The notes under the pieces were generated by a model that had not been told where the DNA came from, did no database searches, and saw only the letters and a program-made list of their open reading frames with translations. DNA of 64,000 nucleotides from contig NZ_JYMT01000004.1 in NCBI RefSeq assembly GCF_000938305.1, positions 186,001 to 250,000 of the forward strand, in the 5' to 3' direction. A program made the translations under genes and the position numbers. This document shows positions 32,972 through 39,313 of the stretch, piece by piece. This DNA comes from Bradyrhizobium sp. LTSP885 (GTDB lineage Bacteria; Pseudomonadota; Alphaproteobacteria; Rhizobiales; Xanthobacteraceae). Positions within the stretch are counted from its first letter, which is position 1, and each line of letters begins with the position of its first letter.

Positions 32972-34200
32972 TATGCTCCTACTGGAATGTCTTTGTAGCG
33001 TGCCCGTAGACCGTCGAAGATGACTTCGGCGCGCGGATCGCTGGCACCGTCCGGTCGTCTCAACTTGTTCTTGGGCAAACTGATGAAGCGTGAACCGACA
33101 AGCCCCGGATCATTCGAGGCGCCGATCATGAGTTGGAAGTCGCAGGCACCTTGCTTGCCTGTCTTGCTATCCTTCAGCATACCGAGCGTCGGGAATTGTA
33201 ACCCGTCACCATCGTTGCTGATCTGGCTGGTAGCGAGGCCGATGCAGTCGTACTTGACGCTGCGCTCTCGTCCCCACTGGTACATCTGCTCAAGCATCAA
33301 GTCCGTGCGAGCAGCGTCACCGAAGCCCCTGATGTTGTCGATCATGTCGTAGATGATGACGCCAGGGTTATTCTCTTCTAGGATCGCTTCTACCTGTCCT
33401 GTAGCGAAGCTGTGAATGTCGAAGATGCGTATCTTATCGAGACGCCCTCCTATCGCTTCGCGGTACTTGCCGACCAAGACACCTTGCGAATGCAATTCCT
33501 TCATCTCGATCATCGACAGGTTAAGTGCCGACTGGTACAGGCGAGGCTTGATGCGCTTGCCCGGCCCTTCGTTGTTCAACCAGATGATGTTTCGATCTGG
33601 CGGTAGCTGCGAGGCCATGTTCGTGATCTCGCTGGATATGAACGATGTCTTACCCTTGTCCGGTCGTCCGGCGATGATGCCGAAGTCTCCCGGCCGCAGC
33701 TTGCGCATTGAGCCGTTCAGACAATCGAGACGCCAAGCGATGCCTGTGTCGTCGAACTCGTCCTGCAACAAGTCACCGATTGGAATGTCGATGTAGCTGG
33801 TAGCGCGTCGGCCGGTACGCTGCCTGAACTCGTCCATTGTTTGGTTCACTGCATCGTAGGCGTCGGCTAGGTCGCCCTGCTGGAACGTGTCTGCAAGGTT
33901 CGCCAGCTTCGTCATCAGTTCAAGCTCTGACAACTCGTCCAGAATGTTCTTGCGCTGATCGTCGTCAGGCTCAGCGATGCAGTTCAACAGCATTGCCTTA
34001 TAGCCGTTGAACTTCTCGTCGCTCATCTTCGGATGCCACGCTTTGAAGCGAGGCAGAAACGTGGTCATATCCACGGCGTCATGCGTAGGAAACTTATCGA
34101 AATACTTTCCGAAGTCTTCGATGATCGCTACGGCCTGAGCGTCGATGTTCGAGGCCGGTATCATGTCCTTCAGCTTGTTGTAGTCCGATCTCCTGCGCAT
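32971..34200 (-). CDS. Replicative DNA helicase (DnaB/T7 gp4 helicase domain type)
   Basis: A 409-aa RecA-fold hexameric helicase. Walker A is GRPDKGKTS at residues 178-186, Walker B GVIIYDMIDNI near 290, and a motif H4-like region near 335. The 170 N-terminal residues are helical and would give the ring linker. The primase is encoded separately just upstream, whereas T7 fuses both in gp4; the split is the phiKMV-type arrangement. It should unwind DNA ahead of the family A polymerase. Confidence 0.93.
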   Translation of the reverse strand: MRRRSDYNKLKDMIPASNIDAQAVAIIEDFGKYFDKFPTHDAVDMTTFLPRFKAWHPKMSDEKFNGYKAMLLNCIAEPDDDQRKNILDELSELELMTKLANLADTFQQGDLADAYDAVNQTMDEFRQRTGRRATSYIDIPIGDLLQDEFDDTGIAWRLDCLNGSMRKLRPGDFGIIAGRPDKGKTSFISSEITNMASQLPPDRNIIWLNNEGPGKRIKPRLYQSALNLSMIEMKELHSQGVLVGKYREAIGGRLDKIRIFDIHSFATGQVEAILEENNPGVIIYDMIDNIRGFGDAARTDLMLEQMYQWGRERSVKYDCIGLATSQISNDGDGLQFPTLGMLKDSKTGKQGACDFQLMIGASNDPGLVGSRFISLPKNKLRRPDGASDPRAEVIFDGLRARYKDIPVGA

Positions 34201-34214
34201 GAGCCGCAGAAGAA

Positions 34215-35039
34215 TTACGTCGATGATAACAGGCTCCTTATCTCCCGATTGCTGTAACGCTTCGGGTCTTGTTCGGTTCGGATGGCGATGGTCTTGTAAC
34301 CCTGTAGCGCAAGTCTGCGCAGGAGCTTATGCGCCGCTGTCTTCCCTGCTCGATCAGGGTCCAGCCAAACGGCAATCGTCCTGCATCCTTCTGTGCTTGC
34401 CAGTTGATGCTCATTCGCGCTTGTGCCCATAAGGGCCACACATCGACGAACGAGACGGCCCACACGAACTGCCGACAGTATGTCTTCCGTGATAACCAAA
34501 TCCGGTCCACTACCTTCAGGCCAATCATCCGTGGCAGGCAGTGCAGTAGAACTGTCAGCGGTAAAAACCGCATGGGCAGGAGATCTTGTTCGTTCGATGT
34601 ACTTGGGCTTCGCACCTATCGTACTCCGTGCCGTGAAGCCGACAAGCGTTCTGCGTTCACCCGAATAGACAGGAAGTACAACTCGCTTGAGCGATGGACT
34701 GAAGCCGAAGCCATAATGCTTAGCCAGCGCTGCGCTGATGCCAGCACGATATAACCATATCGCCTCATTGGGCGGTATCTCCGTTGTGAAGTCGTTGGGC
34801 AGTCTCACGTTCGCCTCTTGCAACAAGGCGAACTCTTCTCGTCGTCGGCGCAGTTGATCTATGCTGAAGTCACCGTGAGCAACGAAGCCGCGTGGTCCGC
34901 ACCTAAAGCAGTAGGCTCGGTATCCACGTTCCTCGTTGCTCACCATCAATGACTTGTCGTGTGCACAGCACTCGATCCGTATGCGCCGCCCGGCTGATAG
35001 CGTCTTGGCCGTAGCAAGCCATACTGGATCGTCTGGCAT
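34215..35039 (-). CDS. DNA primase with CHC2-type zinc finger and Toprim domain
   Basis: A 274-aa primase. Zinc ligands are probably Cys24/25, His27, Cys44 and Cys47 (ECCAHDKS, then CFRCGPRG). The Toprim domain shows LVITEDILSA near residue 180, with catalytic Glu, and VWLDPDRAGK near 227, with the paired Asp residues. It primes lagging strand synthesis for the helicase encoded 14 bases downstream. Its ATG overlaps the previous stop (TAATG). Confidence 0.93.
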   Translation of the reverse strand: MPDDPVWLATAKTLSAGRRIRIECCAHDKSLMVSNEERGYRAYCFRCGPRGFVAHGDFSIDQLRRRREEFALLQEANVRLPNDFTTEIPPNEAIWLYRAGISAALAKHYGFGFSPSLKRVVLPVYSGERRTLVGFTARSTIGAKPKYIERTRSPAHAVFTADSSTALPATDDWPEGSGPDLVITEDILSAVRVGRLVRRCVALMGTSANEHQLASTEGCRTIAVWLDPDRAGKTAAHKLLRRLALQGYKTIAIRTEQDPKRYSNREIRSLLSST

Positions 35040-35209
35040 TAGCCGCGTTCGGAGCGCGCCAACTCGTCGAGGCTGATCGTGTCGGGCTGATCCATCACGT
35101 CCTCACCGGACGGAATGTCATCGACAATGAGTAGGTCCGAGTGTCGTCCGAGAACTTTGCTGGCCGTCTCCTGACGCTTCGCATGCATCAGCATGTTGAA
35201 GTAGCTCAT
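35039..35209 (-). CDS. Small acidic hypothetical phage protein (56 aa)
   Basis: The ATG at 35209, with GGAG six bases upstream, gives a 56-aa protein; a start 15 bases earlier at 35224 is possible. The N-terminus is helical (SYFNMLMHAKRQETASKVLG) and the rest acidic (IVDDIPSGEDVMDQPDTISL). It lies between holin and primase genes and is translationally coupled to primase. No family was recognised. Confidence 0.55.
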   Translation of the reverse strand: MSYFNMLMHAKRQETASKVLGRHSDLLIVDDIPSGEDVMDQPDTISLDELARSERG

Positions 35210-35225
35210 GTAGTCTCCGTTCATG

Positions 35226-35606
35226 TTAGCGTCGCAATGCGCTTGCAATGGCTTTGATGCCGATAACACCTGCCGTCAGTCCGAAGAACGACAGCAGGAT
35301 AGAGCCTTCCCACTCATCGAATGGGACGGGGTACTTGTTGATCTTCCAGCCGAGCTTGAAGACTGTATCGAGGGTCACTGCGACCAGATGCGACGTGAAG
35401 CATCCACCGATGATGAACGTCAGTAGACGCATTTCCCAGAAGCCTGACGTAGCGTTCCGGTTGCTGGTCATTGCATCAAGCTGAGCCTTAGCCCATGCGG
35501 CTTGAATGCGCTCGCTCTCTACGGCGCTGTCCTTGTGCTTGTTGTAGAGATCGACAAGCATTCCGAACCCGCCGCCAGTGATCCAGCTAAACGCCAGCTT
35601 CCACAT
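35226..35606 (-). CDS. Holin with three membrane helices (GTA_holin_3TM type)
   Basis: A 126-aa protein. The N-terminus MWKLAFSWITGGGFGMLVDL gives a first hydrophobic helix, the RIQAAWAKAQLDAMTSNRN and FWEMRLLTFIIGG block is characteristic of the three-helix holin family of gene-transfer agents and alphaproteobacterial phages, and the C-terminal ILLSFFGLTAGVIGIKAIAS gives the third. It would make the inner membrane lesion that releases or activates the endolysin. Start ATG at 35606 lies inside the end of the endolysin gene (20-base overlap), so both are one lysis cassette. Confidence 0.85.
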   Translation of the reverse strand: MWKLAFSWITGGGFGMLVDLYNKHKDSAVESERIQAAWAKAQLDAMTSNRNATSGFWEMRLLTFIIGGCFTSHLVAVTLDTVFKLGWKINKYPVPFDEWEGSILLSFFGLTAGVIGIKAIASALRR

Positions 35607-36426
35607 TCGGCCCTGCTTGGTACTTCTCGTAGAAGTGCCATCCGACAACACCGACGACGACAGCCACCGTAGCGACCACGCCAATCGTCGTTCCGTAGTT
35701 CTGGAACATGTCGATGACAGGCCGGATCAAGTCCAGCGTGCTTGTCGTGTCGTTCAGTGCTTCGTTCGCACCGGCACCAACGCCGGTAGTCGCACCAACG
35801 CCAATGAGCACCTTGTTCTTGGTGCTCATGGGTGACTTGTGGTTCGCGTTGATCTCTACCGCGAGAACAGGATCAAGCTCACACAGAGCCTTCAGCACAG
35901 TAAGCGTACCGATCTGCGGATCATCGAACTTCGGATCGAACTTGTGATCCGCAACGAACTTTCCGAGCTGTTCGTGGTTCGAGGCAGCCCAGAGGTACGA
36001 GGAGTTCACGCCACGAGACACGTTACCGAGTCCGTTGTAGCGCTCGCTCTCGTATCCGAACCGTGCCGGGCACCATGTAATGCCCCGCAGGTTCTTCAGG
36101 TTGAGAGCGTCGATAGCCGCCTCTACCCAGGTCTTGAACGGTCCTCGTCCTGACGGAACGAGCTTCGTCTTGCGCCGCGTCCCGATGATCTTCTCACCGT
36201 TATGCAGAACGCCTGCGAAGTTGCAGCTACTCTCCCGCATGTGCAGAGCGCCGATGAAGTACCACGGCACACCCGTAGCGGCCTCGACAGCTTGGTATTG
36301 CTTCTTGCCTGCAATGATCTTGCGAGCGAAGCTGTCTGCGTTGGTACGATCAGCACCACCTTTGATGCTGATCGTATCCCACATCTTAGCGTACCCTTTG
36401 TTGGTACGCTCATAAGTCCAGTTCAA
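35587..36426 (-). CDS. Endolysin (muramidase-like) with C-terminal membrane anchor
   Basis: I chose TTG at 36426 because AAGGAG lies six bases upstream, giving 279 aa. Residues about 30-165 form a phage lysozyme-like domain: IGALHMRESSCNFAGVLHNG with a likely catalytic Glu65, then WVEAAIDALNL, RYNGLGN and YLWAASNHEQLGKFVAD, a pattern I know from alphaproteobacterial endolysins. A Gly/Ala linker follows, and residues 246-263 form a membrane helix near the C-terminus, which is unusual for an endolysin. The anchor may hold the enzyme at the inner membrane until lysis. The gene precedes the holin at the early end of the genome. Confidence 0.82.
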   Translation of the reverse strand: MNWTYERTNKGYAKMWDTISIKGGADRTNADSFARKIIAGKKQYQAVEAATGVPWYFIGALHMRESSCNFAGVLHNGEKIIGTRRKTKLVPSGRGPFKTWVEAAIDALNLKNLRGITWCPARFGYESERYNGLGNVSRGVNSSYLWAASNHEQLGKFVADHKFDPKFDDPQIGTLTVLKALCELDPVLAVEINANHKSPMSTKNKVLIGVGATTGVGAGANEALNDTTSTLDLIRPVIDMFQNYGTTIGVVATVAVVVGVVGWHFYEKYQAGPNVEAGV

Positions 36427-36436
36427 TTCTGCTCCT

Positions 36437-36913
36437 TCAGTACACGTCAGCCAGCAGAACAACGTCTGCGCCGCTCGTGATGCATGTCTTGATGAACCGA
36501 TCCAAATTGACCGGGTAATCTCCGAACTTGTCTGCGTACGCCTCTTGCGTAACGACAAGCGCATGGAGAATGTCGATCCAATGCTTTGTCTGTGATGACC
36601 ACGGGGCAGTTGCCAGCACGTCAGCCACCATCAGTTGAAATTCGTTACCCACACCGGACATGGCACGGTACGTCAGCCAGCCCTCGAACTCGTAGTATGT
36701 CCCCCAGTTATCAAACACCGTGCACTCTTCCGTCTCGTCCTCAGAGAGAACAGGAATGCATCCTGAGCGCTTGAAGTGCCCACGCGCATCGTCGATGTCG
36801 TCAACGATATGAAGCGCAGGGATAGTGCCACTCTCGTAGAGAGAGCCGATGAACTCAGCGAAGGCGCTGTCGATGACGGTAACGGTAGCTATGTCGTTGA
36901 ACGTGCCGTGCAT
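36437..36913 (-). CDS. Hypothetical early phage protein (158 aa)
   Basis: An acidic soluble protein, ATG at 36913 with a purine-rich AGAAGAGAGA upstream. Sequence includes ALHIVDDIDDARGHFKRSGC and a C-terminal helical region. No family was recognised. It starts the operon downstream of a strong terminator and is followed by the endolysin gene after 10 bases. As an early gene it could inhibit a host function, but nothing in the sequence shows which. Confidence 0.65.
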   Translation of the reverse strand: MHGTFNDIATVTVIDSAFAEFIGSLYESGTIPALHIVDDIDDARGHFKRSGCIPVLSEDETEECTVFDNWGTYYEFEGWLTYRAMSGVGNEFQLMVADVLATAPWSSQTKHWIDILHALVVTQEAYADKFGDYPVNLDRFIKTCITSGADVVLLADVY

Positions 36914-36985
36914 TGGTTCTCTCTTCTGTGTCGCGGTTCATGGTGTTACGCATTTACTGTTCCTCGTTAATTGAAGACGCCATTG

Positions 36986-37013
36986 AAAAAGGGCGGCCAT
37001 TGCTGACCGCCCT
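36986..37013 (-). terminator. Strong rho-independent terminator after the first phage gene
   Basis: On the minus strand AGGGCGGTCA pairs with TGGCCGCCCT (one G-U) around a GCAA tetraloop, followed directly by TTTTTC. The 142-base gap between the 181-aa gene and the 158-aa gene holds this hairpin. It separates the outermost phage gene from the rest of the early operon. Confidence 0.88.
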
Positions 37014-37055
37014 CTCACTACTGAAGTATGCTTTTTGTTGTTGTAGTAGACCCTG

Positions 37056-37601
37056 TTACTTCTTCGGGCGGTCGTCCGTCCGATAGACGATCATGCCAGT
37101 GAGCTTGCCGTCCTCCGACACGGTACGCGACACGAAATACTTGTCGCCGCTCTTGTTCGCTTGCGTGGTTGCGCTCTGCACGGATCGCCGGAGCTTATCC
37201 GGATCGACGCCGGGCTGAAGCTTGACCACGAAGTTCGCGATCTTCGGCTTGCCCTTGTTCGGACCTTCGGTCCACGTCGCGGGCGCAGGAAGCTGGTCGA
37301 ACTTGTACTTCGATCCTTCCGTCTTGCGCTTCGCAGTCGGTACGAAGTCCGAGAAACCGAACTCGATCTCGCCGACCTCGACTTCATCACGCCCGGCCTC
37401 GTCGGCTTCCGTAGCTTCGACTTGGCCAGAGCCAGCGTCCGTACGGAGGGTTGCAGTGGCGGGCTTCGGTGCAGTGTCGGTCAGGCCCAGGTCGGCCAAC
37501 GGGTCTTCGGTAGCAGTCGTCACGTTTCGCTGATCCTTACGCTTAGCCACAGGCTTCGCGGGAGTAGTCTTCCTTGCTGCCACTTCTTTGGGGTCTCCCA
37601 T
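37056..37601 (-). CDS. Hypothetical protein at the phage end (181 aa)
   Basis: I chose ATG 37601 because the longer frame to 37808 crosses the phage-host junction. The first 70 residues are Lys/Ala/Thr/Asp-rich and likely disordered. The last 90 hold a compact module: SKYKFDQLPAPATW, then FVVKLQPGVDPDKLRRSVQS and GKLTGMIVYRTDDRPKK. That layout is common among small phage proteins of unknown role. The gene has its own terminator, so it is a separate transcription unit next to the chromosome junction; it might be expressed independently of lytic genes, for example in a lysogen. No ribosome binding site is obvious. Confidence 0.6.
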   Translation of the reverse strand: MGDPKEVAARKTTPAKPVAKRKDQRNVTTATEDPLADLGLTDTAPKPATATLRTDAGSGQVEATEADEAGRDEVEVGEIEFGFSDFVPTAKRKTEGSKYKFDQLPAPATWTEGPNKGKPKIANFVVKLQPGVDPDKLRRSVQSATTQANKSGDKYFVSRTVSEDGKLTGMIVYRTDDRPKK

Positions 37602-37637
37602 GACTAGTGTTGATGTCTGTAGGCTGAATACCGACAG

Positions 37638-37713
37638 AGAGCATACGCTCTGCACATGACTTAGTACAGTCATCTGCACAACGTATCCAAATCGGATATC
37701 CAAATAGGGAGGG
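37638..37713 (-). promoter_or_regulatory. Cluster of inverted and direct repeats upstream of the first phage gene
   Basis: Within 80 bases are: AGAGC/GCTCT at 37638-37651 (four-base loop); a 28-base palindrome TGCAcATGACT-tagtac-AGTCATcTGCA at 37651-37678; two direct copies of TATCCAAAT at 37684-37692 and 37697-37705; and the recurrent phage motif (plus-strand AAATAGGGAGGG) at 37702-37713. This looks like an operator or promoter region for a regulator. A weak sigma70-like TTGGAT-17-GTACTA reading exists on the minus strand. The roles are inferred. Confidence 0.5.
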
Positions 37714-37810
37714 AATGGACCGCCAGAAGCAGTCCCCGGATATTCCCCGGATTGGGGTGCAAAACCATACCGCTTTGTGCCACAGGTATGGTCCCGAGTT
37801 CCCGCCAAGA
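37714..37810. other. Phage-chromosome junction region
   Basis: Between the phage repeat cluster and the MFS gene are CCCC-GGATT-GGGG (37745-37757) and a perfect 7-bp inverted repeat CCATACC/GGTATGG (37765-37771 and 37785-37791). Composition changes here from phage-like to chromosome-like. The crossover point and any att core cannot be fixed because the other end is not in the window. No tRNA 3' end was recognised. Confidence 0.5.
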
Positions 37811-39310
37811 TTGGCTAAGCCCTTGAAATCACAGAGACTGATCCCGCTCATCGTGGCCACCGCCCTGTTCATGGAAAACATGGATTCCACGGTGATCGCG
37901 ACCTCGCTGCCGGCGATCGCCGCCGACATCGGCACCAGCCCGCTGACGCTGAAGCTTGCGATCACCTCCTATTTGCTGTCGCTCGCGGTGTTCATCCCGG
38001 CGAGCGGCTGGACCGCGGACCGCTTCGGCGCGCGCATCGTGTTCGCCGGCGCCGTTGCCGTGTTCATGTTGGGCTCGATCGGCTGCGCGCTGTCGACCTC
38101 GGTGACGGATTTCGTGTTCGCCCGCATCTTGCAGGGCCTCGGCGGGGCGATGATGACACCGGTCGGGCGGCTGGTGCTGCTACGCTCGGTCGACAAGAGC
38201 GCGCTGGTCAACGCGATGGCCTGGGTGACGGTCCCGGCACTCATAGGACCGGTGATCGGGCCGCCGCTCGGCGGCTTCATCACCACCTATTTCTCCTGGC
38301 ACTGGATCTTCCTGATCAACATCCCGATCGGGCTGCTCGGCATCTTCCTGGCGCTCAAATATATCGACCCGATCAAGAGCGAAGACCCCGAGCGCTTCGA
38401 TCTCACCGGGCTGGTGCTGGCCGGCATTGGACTGGCCGGTATCGCCTTCGGGCTTTCGGTCGCCGGGCTCAACCTGCTGCCGTGGCCGATCGTCGCCGCT
38501 TTGGTCGGCGTCGGCACCGTCTCGATGACGCTTTACGTGTTCCATGCGCGGCGCACCGGTTCGCCGGTGCTGGATTTCGCCCTGCTGCGGCTGCCGACGA
38601 TGCGCGCGGCAATCATCGGCGGCTTCATGTTCCGGCTCGGAATCGGCGCGCTGCCGTTCCTGCTGCCGCTGTTGATGCAGGTCGGCTTCGGGCTTTCGCC
38701 ATTCCAGTCCGGCCTCGTGACCTTCGCCTCCGCCGTCGGCGCCATGGGCATGAAGACGCTGGCAGCGCGCATCATCCGCACTTTCGGCTTCCGCAACATG
38801 ATGACCGTCAACGCGGTGGTCTCCGCGTTCTTCCTTGCCGCCTGCGCCCTGTTCACAGTGACGACGCCGCTGCTGCTGATCTTCATCATCCTGGTGGTCG
38901 GCGGCTTCTTCCGCTCGCTGGAATTCACTGCGATCAACACGGTCGCCTATGCCGAGATCGAGGCGGCGCAGATGAGCCGCGCCACCACGCTGGTCAGCGT
39001 CAACCAGCAGCTTGCGGTGTCCGCCGGCGTTGCGGTCGGTGCGTTCTGTGTTGAAACCACGCTGGCGCTGCACCACCAGACCGAGCTTTCGGCCGGCGTG
39101 TTCGCGCCGGCCTTCATCGTGGTCTCGCTGATCTCGGCGGCGTCGGCCTGGTCGTTCTGGCAGATGCCCGTCGATGCCGGCAACGAAATCTCCGGCCGCA
39201 AGGCGATCGAGATGTCGAGCCGCAAGGGCGCCGCGAAAGGCGCCGCTTCCGCCGCCGTCAAGCACGCGACGGAGGATACGCAGGACGCGCGGGATCAGCG
39301 GCTGGGCTGA
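37811..39310 (+). CDS. MFS transporter, DHA2 (14-TM drug exporter) family
   Basis: About 500 aa of proton-driven efflux pump in the inner membrane. The protein shows the DHA2 opening MENMDSTVIATSLPAIAADI (motif D1-like), motif A GWTADRFGAR, and motif C GPVIGPPLGG, followed by further membrane helices. The frame is open to an ATG at 37715, but the first 32 codons look non-coding and cross the junction; TTG 37811 is my choice. The start is thus at the phage boundary, and its native promoter may have been displaced. The substrate is unknown; the C-terminus is Lys/Ala-rich. Confidence 0.88.
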   Translation: MAKPLKSQRLIPLIVATALFMENMDSTVIATSLPAIAADIGTSPLTLKLAITSYLLSLAVFIPASGWTADRFGARIVFAGAVAVFMLGSIGCALSTSVTDFVFARILQGLGGAMMTPVGRLVLLRSVDKSALVNAMAWVTVPALIGPVIGPPLGGFITTYFSWHWIFLINIPIGLLGIFLALKYIDPIKSEDPERFDLTGLVLAGIGLAGIAFGLSVAGLNLLPWPIVAALVGVGTVSMTLYVFHARRTGSPVLDFALLRLPTMRAAIIGGFMFRLGIGALPFLLPLLMQVGFGLSPFQSGLVTFASAVGAMGMKTLAARIIRTFGFRNMMTVNAVVSAFFLAACALFTVTTPLLLIFIILVVGGFFRSLEFTAINTVAYAEIEAAQMSRATTLVSVNQQLAVSAGVAVGAFCVETTLALHHQTELSAGVFAPAFIVVSLISAASAWSFWQMPVDAGNEISGRKAIEMSSRKGAAKGAASAAVKHATEDTQDARDQRLG

Positions 39311-39313
39311 GCG

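Larger units (their letters stand above)
1..37810 (-). mobile_element. T7-supergroup podovirus genome joined to the chromosome (putative prophage)
   Basis: All genes from base 1 to about 37.6 kb are on the minus strand, tightly packed, and belong to one phage: primase, helicase, DNA polymerase, exonuclease, endonuclease VII, single-subunit RNA polymerase, portal, scaffold, capsid, tail tubes, internal core proteins, tail fibre and both terminase subunits. Base composition is visibly less GC-rich than right of 37.8 kb, and the extragenic palindromes of the right half are absent. The position of RNA polymerase after the replication genes is the phiKMV-type order. The right boundary lies between the last phage gene (37,601) and the MFS coding region (about 37,811). 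The left end is outside the window. No integrase, excisionase or repressor was recognised, so a true prophage is inferred and a chimeric assembly cannot be excluded. Confidence 0.8.

Noticed and set aside
36855..36953. Short Arg/His-rich frame starting with GAGGAACAGTAA-ATG and overlapping the start of the 158-aa gene
   Set aside because: The ribosome binding site is good, but the 32-residue product is mostly Arg, His and Tyr, as expected of a wrong-frame reading of the overlapping gene. A leader-peptide role is possible but not supported enough to list.
37602..37808. N-terminal extension of the first phage gene to 37808
   Set aside because: The extra 69 residues cross the repeat cluster and the phage-chromosome junction, so they cannot be part of the original phage gene.
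37745..37830. tRNA 3' end as attachment site at the chromosome junction
   Set aside because: GGTATGGTCCCGAGTTCCCG superficially resembles a tRNA T-arm, but no TTC-loop with matching stem or acceptor could be folded, and it does not match the phage tRNA-like element.
38180..39265. Long minus-strand frame opposite the MFS exporter
   Set aside because: The product is a low-complexity string of Gly, Arg, Asp and Glu typical of antisense frames in GC-rich genes. The plus-strand frame is a clear transporter.
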